A stretch of DNA of 56,390 nt, taken from assembly GCA_026417115.1 (NCBI GenBank), contig JAOADW010000053.1, positions 1 to 56,390 on the forward strand, given 5' to 3'. The DNA comes from Rhodocyclaceae bacterium. Lineage in GTDB: Bacteria > Pseudomonadota > Gammaproteobacteria > Burkholderiales > Rhodocyclaceae. Positions 38,424 to 48,132 of this stretch are shown in pieces (the stretch's first letter is position 1; each line of letters opens with the position of its first letter). A model generated the notes under the pieces. It was not told the origin of the DNA. It saw only the letters and a list, made by a program, of their open reading frames with translations, and made no database searches. A program made the translations under genes and the position numbers.

Positions 38424-38858
38424 ATGACCATGGGTGAGGTCGAGGCGAAAAACGAGCTCGAACGCAAGCTGCTTGCGGCAATGAATGGCGAGCTTTCGCC
38501 GGAGGAATTCATGCAGGCGCTGCTTGATGAGCAGGTTTTCATTCCCGTACGGGACGAAAAAGACTACGGCATCGTCGGCTTCCAGCGTTCGACGCAAGCC
38601 ATGCCTCTCGTTGTCGAGGAGGAAGATGGTCGTAAGACGTTGATTCTCTTTACGAGCCCGGAGCGTGCAAAAGATTTTCTGGCGCATGTGCCCGGCTATA
38701 GCGGCGGACTGTTGGCAGACTTTTCGTGGATCGTCGAGCGCATGGCGCCTGGTTTCGCGATCAGCGTCAACCCCGGCGAGGAATTCGGCATGGACATTGA
38801 GCCCGAGCATGTGACGCAAATGCTCGAACTTTTGTCCGCGCGCAGTACCAAAATGTAA
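38424..38858 (+). CDS. SseB N-terminal-domain protein
   Basis: A 144-residue cytoplasmic protein. Its layout matches the SseB family N-terminal domain (NELERKLLAAMNGELSPEEF, then a beta region PLVVEEEDGRKTLILFTSPE with the FTS motif, and GFAISVNPG near the end). The family name comes from E. coli SseB (enhanced serine sensitivity), but the molecular function is unknown. It stands alone between tRNA-Asn and the opposing acnB. Confidence 0.75.
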   Translation: MTMGEVEAKNELERKLLAAMNGELSPEEFMQALLDEQVFIPVRDEKDYGIVGFQRSTQAMPLVVEEEDGRKTLILFTSPERAKDFLAHVPGYSGGLLADFSWIVERMAPGFAISVNPGEEFGMDIEPEHVTQMLELLSARSTKM

Positions 38859-38859
38859 T

Positions 38860-38888
38860 GAGGCGCGACGGCACGGCCGCCGCGCCTC
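38860..38888. terminator. Hairpin between convergent sseB-like gene and acnB
   Basis: GAGGCGCG (38860-38867) pairs with CGCGCCTC (38881-38888), with an inner CGG/CCG pairing. It lacks a proper T-run on either side, so it may act as a stability element or weak terminator for both genes. Confidence 0.45.
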
Positions 38889-38901
38889 TTGCACGCAAGG
38901 C

Positions 38902-41487
38902 TTACACAGCGACGCTTTGCGCGATCGCTTGATAGTCCGCGATCTCGTTGAAGTTCAGATAGCGATAGATGTCGCTTGCCTTTTCTCCCAGGGGAGAGAT
39001 GCGCGCTCGATACTCCTCGAGCGTTGGCAAGCGTCCTAGAACGGCTGCGACGGCAGCGAGCTCCGCCGAGGCGAGATAGACGCGAGTATCCAGCCCCATA
39101 CGGTTCGGGAAGTTGCGCGTCGAGGTGGAGACAGCCGTCGCACCCCGGTGCATCTGCGCTTGGTTGCCCATGCAAAGGCTGCAGCCAGGCACTTCGATGC
39201 GAGCGCCAACCTTGCCGAAGATCGCGAAATAACCCTCTTCCATGAGCTCCTGCTGGTCCATGCGGGTCGGCGGAACGACCCACAATCGCGTCGGGATATC
39301 GGCGCTTCCAGCGAGAACGGTTGCGGCGGCCCGATAATGCCCGATGTTGGTCATGCAAGAGCCGATGAAGACCTCATCGATCTTGTCGCCGGCGACTTGG
39401 GAAAGAGGCTTGATGTCATCGGGATCATTGGGACAGGCCAGCAAGGGTTCCTTGATCTCGCTCATGTCGATTTCGATCACGGCTGCATATTCGGCGTCAG
39501 CATCGGGCTCGAGCAACTGTGGATTCGCGAGCCAATCTTCCATTTTCTGGATGCGCCGGGAAAGCGTCCTCTTGTCTTCATAGCCTTGGGCGATCATCCA
39601 CTTCATGAGCACGATGTTCGATTTCAGATATTCGATGATCGGCTCTTGGGCAAGACGCACGGTGCAAGCTGCCGCGGAACGTTCTGCAGAGGCATCGGCG
39701 AGCTCGAAGGCTTGTTCTACCTTGAGGTGAGGCAATCCTTCGATTTCGAGGATGCGGCCGTTGAAGACGTTTTTCTTGCCTTTCTTCTCGACGGTCAGCA
39801 GCCCTTGCTGGATGGCGGCATAGGGGATGGCGTTGACGAGATCACGCAAGGTAATGCCAGGCTGCAAGGTGCCCTTGAAGCGCACGAGCACGGATTCGGG
39901 CATGTCGAGCGGCATCACACCAGTGGCAGCGGCAAAGGCGACGAGTCCAGACCCTGCAGGGAAGGAAATGCCGATGGGGAAACGTGTATGAGAATCTCCA
40001 CCGGTGCCGACAGTATCGGGCAGCAGGAAGCGGTTCAGCCAAGAATGGATGACGCCATCGCCAGGACGCAGCGAAACGCCTCCGCGAGCCGTTATGAAGG
40101 AGGGCAGGGTTTTATAGAGTTTGATATCGACGGGCTTGGGGTAGGCAGCCGTGTGGCAGAAAGACTGCATCACGAAGTCCGCGGAGAAGCCGAGGCAGGC
40201 AAGGTCTTTGAGTTCGTCACGCGTCATGGGCCCTGTCGTATCTTGCGAGCCGACGGTCGTGATGCGGGGCTCGCAGTAAGTGCCTGGACGAATGCCTTTG
40301 CCCTCGGGGAGGCCACAGGCGCGTCCTACGATCTTTTGGGCGAGCGTAAAGCCCTTGCCAGTATCCTTCGGCGCCTTCGGCAAACGGAACAACGTCGAAG
40401 GCGGCAGTCCCAGGAATTCGCGCGCCTTCGCCGTCAGGCCACGGCCAATGATCAAGTTGATGCGGCCGCCGGCGCGCACTTCGTCGAGCAAGACTTCGGA
40501 CTTGTAGTCGAATGTGGCGATCAGATGGCCGTTCTTTTCAATTTTCTTTTCATAAGGGTAGATGTCGATCACATCGCCCATGTGCATTTGCGAGACGTCA
40601 CATTCGATGGGGAATGCGCCGGCGTCTTCTTGGGTATTGAAAAAGATTGGCGCGATCTTGCCGCCGAGGCAGAAGCCCCCATAGCGCTTATTGGGCACGT
40701 AAGGGATGTCTTCGCCCGTCCACCAGATCACAGAGTTGGTCGCCGACTTACGCGATGAGCCTGTGCCGACGACATCCCCGACATAGGCGACGGGATGCCC
40801 TTTCTTCTTGAGTTCTTCGATCAACGAGATGGGGCCACGCTCGCCGGGCTTGTCCGGAGTGATGCCCTCACGGGGATTTTTGAGCATGGCCAGTGCATGC
40901 AGAGGGATGTCCGGCCTGCTCCACGCATCGGGAGCGGGAGAAAGGTCATCGGTATTGGTCTCGCCCGGAACCTTGAACACCGTGACGGTGATCTTGGCAG
41001 GCACTTCGGGACGAGCGGTAAACCATTCGCCTTCTGCCCAACTCTGGATGACGGCCTGGGCATTCGCATTGCCGGCCTTGGCTTTTTCAGCGACGTCATG
41101 AAAGGCGTCGAACATCAAAAGCGTCTTTTTCAATCCTTCGGCGGCAATGGGGCCGACGTCAGCATCCTCAAGGAGATCGATCAGGGGCTTGACGTTGTAG
41201 CCGCCGAGCATGGTGCCCAAAAGTTCAGTCGCGCGCGCACGGCTAAGCAAGGGTGAGACCACCTCGCCGCGCGCGACCTTGGTCAGGAACTCGGCTTTGA
41301 CCTTGGCGGCGTCATCGACGCCTGCGGGTACGCGATGAACCAAGAGATCGAGGAGGAAATCTTCTTCGCCTACAGGAGGCTCAAGGAGTAGCGCCACCAA
41401 TGCCTCGGTCTGTTGTTTCGACAATGGCAACGGCGGAATGCCGAGTGCGGCACGTTGGGCGGCATGTTCACGATATTCTTTTAGCAT
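38902..41487 (-). CDS. acnB: Aconitate hydratase B
   Basis: The 861-residue AcnB isomerises citrate to isocitrate and, in many bacteria, also acts on 2-methylisocitrate. It starts [20 protein letters not shown] as in the family, with the HEAT-like domain first. The 4Fe-4S cluster Cys are seen in [13 protein letters not shown] and in [11 protein letters not shown]. It lies 17 bases downstream of the DUF3617 gene and is the last gene of the leftward mdh operon. Confidence 0.97.
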   Translation of the reverse strand: MLKEYREHAAQRAALGIPPLPLSKQQTEALVALLLEPPVGEEDFLLDLLVHRVPAGVDDAAKVKAEFLTKVARGEVVSPLLSRARATELLGTMLGGYNVKPLIDLLEDADVGPIAAEGLKKTLLMFDAFHDVAEKAKAGNANAQAVIQSWAEGEWFTARPEVPAKITVTVFKVPGETNTDDLSPAPDAWSRPDIPLHALAMLKNPREGITPDKPGERGPISLIEELKKKGHPVAYVGDVVGTGSSRKSATNSVIWWTGEDIPYVPNKRYGGFCLGGKIAPIFFNTQEDAGAFPIECDVSQMHMGDVIDIYPYEKKIEKNGHLIATFDYKSEVLLDEVRAGGRINLIIGRGLTAKAREFLGLPPSTLFRLPKAPKDTGKGFTLAQKIVGRACGLPEGKGIRPGTYCEPRITTVGSQDTTGPMTRDELKDLACLGFSADFVMQSFCHTAAYPKPVDIKLYKTLPSFITARGGVSLRPGDGVIHSWLNRFLLPDTVGTGGDSHTRFPIGISFPAGSGLVAFAAATGVMPLDMPESVLVRFKGTLQPGITLRDLVNAIPYAAIQQGLLTVEKKGKKNVFNGRILEIEGLPHLKVEQAFELADASAERSAAACTVRLAQEPIIEYLKSNIVLMKWMIAQGYEDKRTLSRRIQKMEDWLANPQLLEPDADAEYAAVIEIDMSEIKEPLLACPNDPDDIKPLSQVAGDKIDEVFIGSCMTNIGHYRAAATVLAGSADIPTRLWVVPPTRMDQQELMEEGYFAIFGKVGARIEVPGCSLCMGNQAQMHRGATAVSTSTRNFPNRMGLDTRVYLASAELAAVAAVLGRLPTLEEYRARISPLGEKASDIYRYLNFNEIADYQAIAQSVAV

Positions 41488-41504
41488 CGAAGCTCCTTTC
41501 TTTC

Positions 41505-41906
41505 CTATTTACAGTCACTGATGCGGCGGCCCTGGCTAATCACGGTTGCTTCGCCCATCTGAGCGCTGCGCATCTTTTGTTCGAACTGGAATGAGGTCGC
41601 GGAAACGGTCCCTTGGGTGCTCATCGTCATCGTTTCGCTTCCGCTCTTGCATGTCAGGTCGAAGCTGATTTGCTTTCCACTCTGCTTCAAGTTGCTGATT
41701 TTGCAATCGGATCCGGATTCGGGGCGATAATGCTTGCCGGCTTCGATGTCTTTGGCCGTATAGCAATGCGTGAATTTGTTTGCCGGCATCTGGAAACCCT
41801 GCATTTTCATCTGACTCGTGATCTCCCATAACCCCGGCTTCATCTCTTCGGCATGGAGGGCGAGCGATGAGAACACGGAAGCAAAGGCCAATGCAAAGCG
41901 CATCAT
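41505..41906 (-). CDS. DUF3617-domain secreted protein
   Basis: A 133-residue protein with a signal peptide ([19 protein letters not shown], cut probably before EEMKPG). The DUF3617 signature follows: KPGLWEIT near the start, a paired Cys pattern ([20 protein letters not shown]) and a C-terminal Cys. Function is unknown, and it is probably periplasmic. Its ATG overlaps the stop of the citE-like gene (ATGA at 41903-41906), so it is tied to the TCA operon by translation. A second ATG at 41903 is also possible. Confidence 0.85.
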   Translation of the reverse strand: MMRFALAFASVFSSLALHAEEMKPGLWEITSQMKMQGFQMPANKFTHCYTAKDIEAGKHYRPESGSDCKISNLKQSGKQISFDLTCKSGSETMTMSTQGTVSATSFQFEQKMRSAQMGEATVISQGRRISDCK

Positions 41907-42916
41907 GACGGGGCTCCTTCTAGATGGGTTGCGAAGAGTCGCTGTTCCGCCGCCGTTGGCAAGGGCTGCCGCGCTCGCCGTGCGGAGAGCAGGACCTCCC
42001 AATGGTAGCGATAGGACGCGCGATCGAATAGCCGTCCTTCGATTTGCACGGGCCCCCAGTCTGCTTCCTGGGCAGCGAGGAGTATCTTGACCGCGAGATC
42101 GATTTCTCCGGGAGTCGGGCGCATTGCGTCGATGATGGGCTGGATCTGGCTCGGGTGGATGCTCCACATGCGCAGAAAACCAAACTCCTCGCGTGCGCGC
42201 CGAGCGTCCGCAGCAACGATGCTGGGATCGCGGATCTCGATCGTGACATTGTGGGTAGGCACTTTGCCATGAGCCAGCGCCGCGGCCACGATCTCGCACT
42301 TCGCGCGTCGGATCAAGGGATGCGAGAATTGCCCAGGGGACCGCATGGCGCTTTCGGGGATGGCGCCATGATGAGAGGATATGAAATCCATCAACCCGAA
42401 GTCCAGGCTTTCCACCTCGGCTAAGGCGGCGATGTCCCATGCTTCGTGCAAGGCACCGTGCGTTTCGATCAGCACGTGCAAGGGAATAGGGCGCTTGAGA
42501 CCGAGTTGGTTTTTGCGCCTGGCGAGCGCCTCGATCAGCGTATTCACGTCTGAAACGCCGTCTGCTTTCGGCAATACCAGGTAGGCGAGTCGGTCGCCTG
42601 CAAGGCTCAGGAAAGCATCGAGCTCCTCAGCCCAGGCATGATGGCGGATGTCATGGATGCGGGCGCCGATACGTCCATGGCGATTGTCGGCGCTTGCAAT
42701 GCGCTCGGCCATTGCTCGGGCATGCGCACGCTCGTCGCCGATAGGCGCGCCATCCTCGCAATCGGCCGTGATGTCGAAAATCGGCCCCCACTCGTTTTGC
42801 AGGGCAATGGCCTTGTCGAGCTGCCTGATTGTTCCGCAATAATGCTCACAGAGAGGCAGCAGAGGTAGAAGCTGCCCCTCTTGAAGCGCTTGGGCGGGCG
42901 TGAGCAAGCGCGACAT
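41903..42916 (-). CDS. HpcH/HpaI aldolase / CitE-like lyase
   Basis: A 337-residue TIM-barrel protein of the HpcH/HpaI and citrate-lyase-beta superfamily. Landmarks are DITADCEDGAP, IGARIHDIRHHAW, YLVLPKADGVSDV, LIETHGALHEAWDI with the metal-binding Glu, and MWSIHPSQIQ. Members cleave malyl- or citramalyl-CoA or related esters. The true substrate cannot be read here, and no citrate-lyase alpha/gamma partners are present, so it is not part of a citrate lyase. It lies 14 bases after mdh and overlaps the DUF3617 gene, inside an otherwise TCA-cycle operon. Confidence 0.85.
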   Translation of the reverse strand: MSRLLTPAQALQEGQLLPLLPLCEHYCGTIRQLDKAIALQNEWGPIFDITADCEDGAPIGDERAHARAMAERIASADNRHGRIGARIHDIRHHAWAEELDAFLSLAGDRLAYLVLPKADGVSDVNTLIEALARRKNQLGLKRPIPLHVLIETHGALHEAWDIAALAEVESLDFGLMDFISSHHGAIPESAMRSPGQFSHPLIRRAKCEIVAAALAHGKVPTHNVTIEIRDPSIVAADARRAREEFGFLRMWSIHPSQIQPIIDAMRPTPGEIDLAVKILLAAQEADWGPVQIEGRLFDRASYRYHWEVLLSARRARQPLPTAAEQRLFATHLEGAPS

Positions 42917-42930
42917 GGCAAAAGGGTGTT

Positions 42931-43917
42931 TTATGCGAGGAGGTGCCTGACGCCATCTCGCTCTTCACAGAGTTCTTTGAGCGTCGCGTCCATTTTCTCG
43001 CGTGAGAAGGCATCGATCTCCAAATCCTTGACGATGCGCCAACGACCGTCATCGCAAGTGCATGGCATGCCATAGACGATACCCGCGGGAATACCATAGG
43101 AGCCATCGGAGACGACCCCCATGGTCACCCATTTGCCTTGGCTGCCGAGATTCCAGTCACGCATGTGATCGATCGCGGCATTGGCTGCAGAGGCGGCCGA
43201 TGACAGGCCGCGCGCTTCGATGATCGCGGCGCCCCGTTTGCCGACCTTGGGGATGTATTCGTTTCGGTACCATGATTCTTCCACCAGTGCCGTGGCGGGC
43301 TTGCCGGCTACGGTGGTAAAGCGGATGTCGGGGTACATCGTAGGCGAGTGATTGCCCCATACGACCATGTTTTCGATGTCGGTCACACGCGCGCCCGTCT
43401 TAGCAGCGAGCATCGAGACCGCACGATTGTGGTCGAGCCGCATCATCGACGTGAAGTTCTCGCGCGGAAGGGATTTGGCCGATTCCATGGCGATCAGGGC
43501 GTTGGTATTGGCGGGGTTGCCCACGACGATGACCTTGACGTCGCGCGCAGCGACTTCGTCCAAGGCTTTCCCTTGTTCGATGAATATCTTCGCGTTTTCT
43601 TGCAACAAATCTTTGCGCTCCATGCCCGGCCCCCTGGGCTTTGCGCCGACGAGGAGCGCTTGCTGGGCGTCTCGGAACGCGACCTTTGGATCCGAAGTGC
43701 CGATCATGTCGACGAGCAGAGGAAAGGCGCAATCCTCGAGTTCCATCATGACGCCCTTCAAGGCTTGTTGCGCCTTTTCATGGGGCAGTTCGAGCAGTTG
43801 CAATATGACGGGCTGGTCTTTGCCGAGCATCTCTCCGCTCGCGATGCGGAACAAGAGGGCATAACCGATTTGGCCGGCAGCGCCAGTGACGGCGACACGA
43901 ACGGGGACTTTGGTCAT
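42931..43917 (-). CDS. mdh: Malate dehydrogenase
   Basis: The 328-residue NAD-dependent enzyme oxidises malate to oxaloacetate. The Rossmann motif [12 protein letters not shown] starts at residue 10. The substrate-binding [16 protein letters not shown] and the catalytic His in [12 protein letters not shown] are intact. The length matches the betaproteobacterial group. It is the first gene of the leftward operon mdh-citE-like-DUF3617-acnB, with AAGGAG upstream of its ATG and a good promoter at 44015-44044. Confidence 0.97.
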   Translation of the reverse strand: MTKVPVRVAVTGAAGQIGYALLFRIASGEMLGKDQPVILQLLELPHEKAQQALKGVMMELEDCAFPLLVDMIGTSDPKVAFRDAQQALLVGAKPRGPGMERKDLLQENAKIFIEQGKALDEVAARDVKVIVVGNPANTNALIAMESAKSLPRENFTSMMRLDHNRAVSMLAAKTGARVTDIENMVVWGNHSPTMYPDIRFTTVAGKPATALVEESWYRNEYIPKVGKRGAAIIEARGLSSAASAANAAIDHMRDWNLGSQGKWVTMGVVSDGSYGIPAGIVYGMPCTCDDGRWRIVKDLEIDAFSREKMDATLKELCEERDGVRHLLA

Positions 43918-44014
43918 GAGGAAGGCTCCTTGTCGGTGCGTTCAAGTTAGCAAAACATCGGGCTGGCTGGGCACGAGATACGATGGACTCTCTTGCCGGT
44001 GCAAGCGCGATGCG

Positions 44015-44044
44015 ATCATAATCGCGTATGCTGCGCCGTGTCAA
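44015..44044 (-). promoter_or_regulatory. Promoter of the mdh-acnB operon
   Basis: On the minus strand TTGACA (44044-44039), an 18-base spacer, then TATGAT (44020-44015). The -35 box lies two bases from the left end of the large palindrome at 44047-44080. Confidence 0.7.
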
Positions 44045-44046
44045 TA

Positions 44047-44080
44047 GCTATCTTATATCTTTTATAAGACATAAGATAGC
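44047..44080. promoter_or_regulatory. Candidate GntR operator palindrome between the two TCA operons
   Basis: GCTATCTTAT (44047-44056) is the exact reverse complement of ATAAGATAGC (44071-44080). Inside, TCTTATA (44051-44057) and TATAAGA (44063-44069) form a second, tighter inverted repeat. The AT-rich block stands out from its GC-rich surroundings. It lies between the mdh -35 and the gntR start, the expected place for an operator controlling both directions. That the GntR protein binds here is inference. Confidence 0.65.
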
Positions 44081-44100
44081 CTATAGACGAGGAGAAAAAA

Positions 44101-44142
44101 ATGTGCTTGAATGGGAAACATGATGCGTCGTGCCTCGTCTGA
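44101..44142 (+). other. Possible 13-codon upstream ORF overlapping the gntR start
   Basis: ATG at 44101 encodes MCLNGKHDASCLV and stops at 44140-44142. It has the ideal ribosome-binding site GAGGAG (44089-44094) at a 6-base spacing, whereas the gntR start at 44111 is 16 bases away. The two frames overlap, so translation of this short ORF could couple to or compete with gntR. It could also be a chance ORF. Confidence 0.4.
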
Positions 44143-44860
44143 CTCGCCGACCTTTAGCCCGCTTTATCGCCAGATCAAGGAGCTTTTGCTGAAGGCGCTT
44201 GATTCTGGCGAGTGGCAGCCTGGGCAGTTGATCCCTTCGGAAGCAGAGCTCGCGCAACGCTTCAACGTCAGCCAAGGGACCGTGCGTAAAGCGATCGATG
44301 AGTTGGCGGCCGAGAACTTGCTCGTCCGTCGCCAAGGCAAAGGCACCTTCGTCGCCTCGCATAAAGATCCGCGGGCATTCTTCCGCTTTTTGCGCCTGGT
44401 GCCGCTTTCAGGGGAAATCGAGCCTGCCCGCAGCGTGCCCCTCGAATGCTGGCGGGCCAAGGCTGGCCCCGAGGCCGCTCGCATGCTCGAGCTTTCACTC
44501 GGAGCGCCCATCATCATCGTGCGCCGGCTCTTGGAATTTTCTGCCAAGCCCGTCGTGCTCGACGAAATCTACTTGCCTGGCGAGGTTTTTGCCGGCCTGA
44601 CGCTGGAATTGCTGAAGGAATCCCAAGAATCTCTCTATAGCCTCTTCGAGAGCCGCTTTGGCGTGCGCATGGTGCGTGCCGAGGAGCGCATCCGCGCCGT
44701 CTCGGCTGACCGGAGTTCGGCGGAACTTCTGCGCGTGCCTGAGGGAAGCCCGTTGCTCTCGGTCGAGCGGGTGAGCTTTACCTATGGCAACCGTCCCATG
44801 GAGTGGCGACGAGGTCTTTACTCGACGATAGACCATTGTTATTTCAACGAGTTGAGTTAG
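44111..44860 (+). CDS. GntR-family regulator (HutC subfamily, UTRA domain)
   Basis: A 249-residue regulator with an N-terminal GntR winged helix-turn-helix (PLYRQIKELLLKALDSGEWQ, then AELAQRFNVSQGTVRKAIDE and RRQGKGTFVA) and a UTRA effector domain from about residue 90 to the end (VRRLLEFSAKPVVLDEIYLP; ending YSTIDHCYFN). It leads the rightward sdh operon and is divergent from mdh, so it very probably controls the TCA genes. The ligand is not known. A stop codon at 44108 bars any earlier start. The ATG could be 44111, 44120 or 44123. Confidence 0.9.
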   Translation: MGNMMRRASSDSPTFSPLYRQIKELLLKALDSGEWQPGQLIPSEAELAQRFNVSQGTVRKAIDELAAENLLVRRQGKGTFVASHKDPRAFFRFLRLVPLSGEIEPARSVPLECWRAKAGPEAARMLELSLGAPIIIVRRLLEFSAKPVVLDEIYLPGEVFAGLTLELLKESQESLYSLFESRFGVRMVRAEERIRAVSADRSSAELLRVPEGSPLLSVERVSFTYGNRPMEWRRGLYSTIDHCYFNELS

Positions 44861-44884
44861 CGAGGACGTTTCGGAGTGGAGAAC

Positions 44885-45268
44885 ATGACAGCCCAAATAA
44901 AAACGCGACCCAAGCATCTCAATCTCTGGCAGATAAAGTTACCCGCGCCGGCGGTGGCGTCCATCCTGCATCGCGTCAGCGGTTTCGGGATGTTCCTGCT
45001 GTTGCCCTTGCTGCTTTGGCTGCTCGAGGCGTCACTGGCTTCGCAAGAAAGCTTCGATGCGCTCAAGAACCTCCTCGCGCGGCCTGTCTTCAAACTGCTG
45101 ATGCTTGGCTTGGCTTGGGCTTTCTTCCATCATCTCTGCATGGGCGTGCGCATCTTGCTCATCGATGTTCATATCGGGGTCGATAAAGAAACGGCCCGGA
45201 AGTCTGCATTCGCGGTTTTCCTCGTGAGTTTGATGCTGACGCTTGGGGTGGGAGTCGCATTATGGTGA
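44885..45268 (+). CDS. sdhC: Succinate dehydrogenase cytochrome b556 subunit
   Basis: The 127-residue membrane anchor SdhC binds heme b and quinone with SdhD. Three hydrophobic helices are visible. SILHRVSGFGMFL is the family motif near the start, and the heme-ligand His region is FFHHLCMGVRILLID. The ATG at 44885 is preferred to a GTG at 44876 because GGAG at 44873 is well spaced. It overlaps sdhD, and both sit 24 bases after gntR. Confidence 0.92.
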   Translation: MTAQIKTRPKHLNLWQIKLPAPAVASILHRVSGFGMFLLLPLLLWLLEASLASQESFDALKNLLARPVFKLLMLGLAWAFFHHLCMGVRILLIDVHIGVDKETARKSAFAVFLVSLMLTLGVGVALW

Positions 45269-45609
45269 GAAGAAATGTCGTTGGCGCGCACTATGGCCTC
45301 GTGGATTGGCTCGCGCAGCGCGTGACTGCCGTCTTGATGGCCGCTTATGCCATGGTGGTGGCGGTTGCGTTGCTGCAGGGCGCAGCCGCAGATTTCGTGA
45401 CGTGGAGATCTTTCATGGCCAGCGGCTTGATGCGCTTTTTCAGTTTCGTGCTGGTATTGGCTCTGGCATGGCATGCATGGGTAGGCGTGCGGGATATCTG
45501 GATGGATTACGTCAAACCGGTGAGCCTCCGCCTTGCATTGCATGTGCTGACCTTGTTCGCGCTCATCGGCAGCGTTGGATGGGCACTCGGCATACTGTGG
45601 AGGCTGTGA
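45262..45609 (+). CDS. sdhD: Succinate dehydrogenase membrane anchor subunit
   Basis: The 115-residue SdhD subunit has three hydrophobic helices and the motif GLVDWLAQRVTAVLMAAYA. The heme/quinone region is AWHAWVGVRDIWMDYVKP. It overlaps the sdhC end by 7 bases and lies 3 bases before sdhA, so the operon is tightly coupled. Confidence 0.92.
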   Translation: MVRRNVVGAHYGLVDWLAQRVTAVLMAAYAMVVAVALLQGAAADFVTWRSFMASGLMRFFSFVLVLALAWHAWVGVRDIWMDYVKPVSLRLALHVLTLFALIGSVGWALGILWRL

Positions 45610-45612
45610 TCG

Positions 45613-47406
45613 ATGTTTCGCACCGTGACAATACGCAAATTCGACGCCGTGATCGTCGGGGCCGGGGGCGCAGGCTTGCGCGCCGCCATTGCGCTCTCCG
45701 AAGCAGGCTTCAAGACTGCCGTGCTGAGCAAGGTGTTTCCGACACGTTCGCATACCGTCGCTGCCCAGGGAGGCGTGGCCGCTAGCTTGGGCAATGCCGA
45801 GGAAGACCATTGGCATTGGCATATGTACGATACGGTAAAAGGGTCGGATTGGCTTGGCGACCAAGACGCGATTGAATTCATGTGCCGTAAAGCCAACGAG
45901 GTGGTGATCGAGCTCGAACATTGGGGCATGCCATTCGATCGGCTCGATAACGGACGTATCTATCAGCGTCCCTTTGGCGGGCATATGGCCAATTTCGGAG
46001 AGAAACCCGTGCGTCGTTCCTGCGCTGCTGCCGATCGCACGGGCCATGCCATGTTGCATGCGATGTATCAGCGCAACGTCAGGGCGCACACGCAATTCTT
46101 CGTCGAATGGATGGCCCTCGATTTGATTCGCGACGAGGAAGGCGAGGTACTTGGCGTGACCGCCCTGGAGATGGAAACGGGGGACATTTACGCTTTTCAT
46201 GCCAAGGCGACGATTTTTGCGACAGGGGGTGCTGGCCGGATCTTCGCGAGCTCTACCAATGCCTTCATCAACACCGGCGATGGCTTGGGAATGGCCGCGC
46301 GCGCGGGCATCCCGCTCGAGGACATGGAGTTCTGGCAATTCCATCCGACGGGGGTGGCAGGCGCAGGCGTGCTGATCACCGAGGGGGTGCGAGGGGAAGG
46401 CGGCATCTTGCGCAACAGCCTGGGCGAGCGTTTCATGGAGCGTTACGCTCCCAACGCGAAGGATCTGGCCTCGCGCGATGTCGTTGCGCGTGCGATGGTC
46501 ACCGAAATCAACGAAGGACGCGGCTGTGGTCCGCACAAAGACTATGTGCTGCTCGACATCACGCATTTGCCGCCTGAAACGATCATGAAACGGCTGCCCG
46601 GCATTCGCGAGATCGCAATACAGTTTGCCGGCGTCGACCCGATCAAAGAGCCGATACCCGTCGTGCCGACTTGTCATTATCAGATGGGCGGCATACCAAC
46701 CAACTACCTCGGGCAGGTGGTCGTACCCGGCAAGCGCAGCCAAAACGAGGTCGTGCCGGGCTTTTATGCGGCCGGCGAGTGCGCCTGCGCCTCCGTGCAT
46801 GGCGCTAATCGACTGGGCACCAATTCTCTCCTCGATCTCTTGGTCTTTGGCAAGTCTGCCGGCGAAACCGCAGTCGAAGAACTCAAGAAAATGCCCAAGG
46901 CGCACAAGGATCTGCCAAAGGATGCTTTCGAGCGCACACTCGCGCGACTCAATCGCCTCGAAACCCAGAAAGACGGAGCGAATGTGCACGAGACGCGACT
47001 GCTCATGCAGCGCACGATGCAGAAACATTGTGGTGTATTCCGCTTCGCGCATTTGCTCAAAGAGGGAGTAGACAAGATCCTCGAAGTGCAAAAGAGGGTC
47101 GAACAAACCGAGATCCGCGACAAATCGAAAGTGTTCAATACCGCGCGCATCGAAGCGCTGGAGCTCGAGAATATGATCGAGGCGGCAGTGGCGACGATGG
47201 TTTCGGCGGAAGCGAGAAAGGAGTCGCGCGGCGCCCATGTGCGCGACGATTGTCCGGATACGCCAGAGTGCCCCAATGGACGGGACGACGTCAATTGGCT
47301 GAAACACACCCTTTGGTACAAAGAAGGCAACCGTCTCGATTACAAATCGGTCAACCTCCGCCCTTTGACCGTGGAGACGATTCCGCTCAAGAAGCGTGCA
47401 TATTGA
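45613..47406 (+). CDS. sdhA: Succinate dehydrogenase flavoprotein subunit
   Basis: The 597-residue catalytic subunit oxidises succinate with covalent FAD. The dinucleotide-binding motif [16 protein letters not shown] is near residue 14. The His that bonds to FAD is in [28 protein letters not shown] and [13 protein letters not shown] are further family signatures. Its flavin is expected to be inserted with help from the SdhE-like protein encoded after sdhB. Confidence 0.97.
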   Translation: MFRTVTIRKFDAVIVGAGGAGLRAAIALSEAGFKTAVLSKVFPTRSHTVAAQGGVAASLGNAEEDHWHWHMYDTVKGSDWLGDQDAIEFMCRKANEVVIELEHWGMPFDRLDNGRIYQRPFGGHMANFGEKPVRRSCAAADRTGHAMLHAMYQRNVRAHTQFFVEWMALDLIRDEEGEVLGVTALEMETGDIYAFHAKATIFATGGAGRIFASSTNAFINTGDGLGMAARAGIPLEDMEFWQFHPTGVAGAGVLITEGVRGEGGILRNSLGERFMERYAPNAKDLASRDVVARAMVTEINEGRGCGPHKDYVLLDITHLPPETIMKRLPGIREIAIQFAGVDPIKEPIPVVPTCHYQMGGIPTNYLGQVVVPGKRSQNEVVPGFYAAGECACASVHGANRLGTNSLLDLLVFGKSAGETAVEELKKMPKAHKDLPKDAFERTLARLNRLETQKDGANVHETRLLMQRTMQKHCGVFRFAHLLKEGVDKILEVQKRVEQTEIRDKSKVFNTARIEALELENMIEAAVATMVSAEARKESRGAHVRDDCPDTPECPNGRDDVNWLKHTLWYKEGNRLDYKSVNLRPLTVETIPLKKRAY

Positions 47407-47415
47407 GGATGCGCC

Positions 47416-48132
47416 ATGGCTAGCCGCACATTGCATTTCAAGATTTATCGCTATGACCCCGACAAAGATCGCAAGCCATACATGCAAGACATTTCGGTCG
47501 AGGTCGATGAGAATGACCGTAAGCTTCTGGATGCCCTCGTCAAGTTGAAGGCCAAAGACGATTCGCTGGCGTTTCGCCGTTCATGCCGAGAAGGCGTGTG
47601 CGGCTCCGATGCGATCAACATCAACGGAAAAAATGGCCTTGCTTGCCTGACGGATTTGTCTTCCTTCCCCGAAGGGAAACCGATCGTCCTAAGGCCTTTG
47701 CCTGGGCTGCCCGTGATTCGCGACTTGATCGTCGATATGACCCAATTCTTCAAGCAGTATCACTCGATCAAGCCGTATCTGATCAATCATGATCCGCCGC
47801 CTGAACGTGAGCGTCTGCAATCGCCGAAAGACAGGGAAGAGCTCGATGGGCTGTATGAATGCATACTTTGCGCATGCTGCTCGACCTCATGTCCCTCGTT
47901 CTGGTGGAATCCGGACAAGTTCGTCGGTCCTGCGGGCCTCCTTGCTGCTTATCGGTTCATCGCCGATACGCGTGATCAGGCGACCAATGAACGCCTCGAT
48001 GATTTGGAAGACCCTTATCGCTTATTTAGATGTCATACAATCATGAATTGTGTGGACGTCTGTCCCAAGGGGCTCAATCCGACTCGAGCAATAGGCAAGA
48101 TCAAGGCGCTGATGGTCGCGAGGGCGATATGA
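47416..48132 (+). CDS. sdhB: Succinate dehydrogenase iron-sulfur subunit
   Basis: The 238-residue subunit carries three clusters between FAD and quinone. The 2Fe-2S ligands are in SCREGVCGSDAININGK and the Cys of LAC that follows. The 4Fe-4S and 3Fe-4S ligands are in CILCACCSTSCPSFWWN and CHTIMNCVDVCPKGLNP. Its TGA overlaps the sdhE ATG. Confidence 0.97.
   Translation: MASRTLHFKIYRYDPDKDRKPYMQDISVEVDENDRKLLDALVKLKAKDDSLAFRRSCREGVCGSDAININGKNGLACLTDLSSFPEGKPIVLRPLPGLPVIRDLIVDMTQFFKQYHSIKPYLINHDPPPERERLQSPKDREELDGLYECILCACCSTSCPSFWWNPDKFVGPAGLLAAYRFIADTRDQATNERLDDLEDPYRLFRCHTIMNCVDVCPKGLNPTRAIGKIKALMVARAI

Noticed and set aside
45169-47487. A 772-codon open frame on the minus strand across sdhD-sdhA
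   Set aside because: It is antisense to sdhD and sdhA, which carry all catalytic motifs. High G+C commonly leaves such long antisense frames open.
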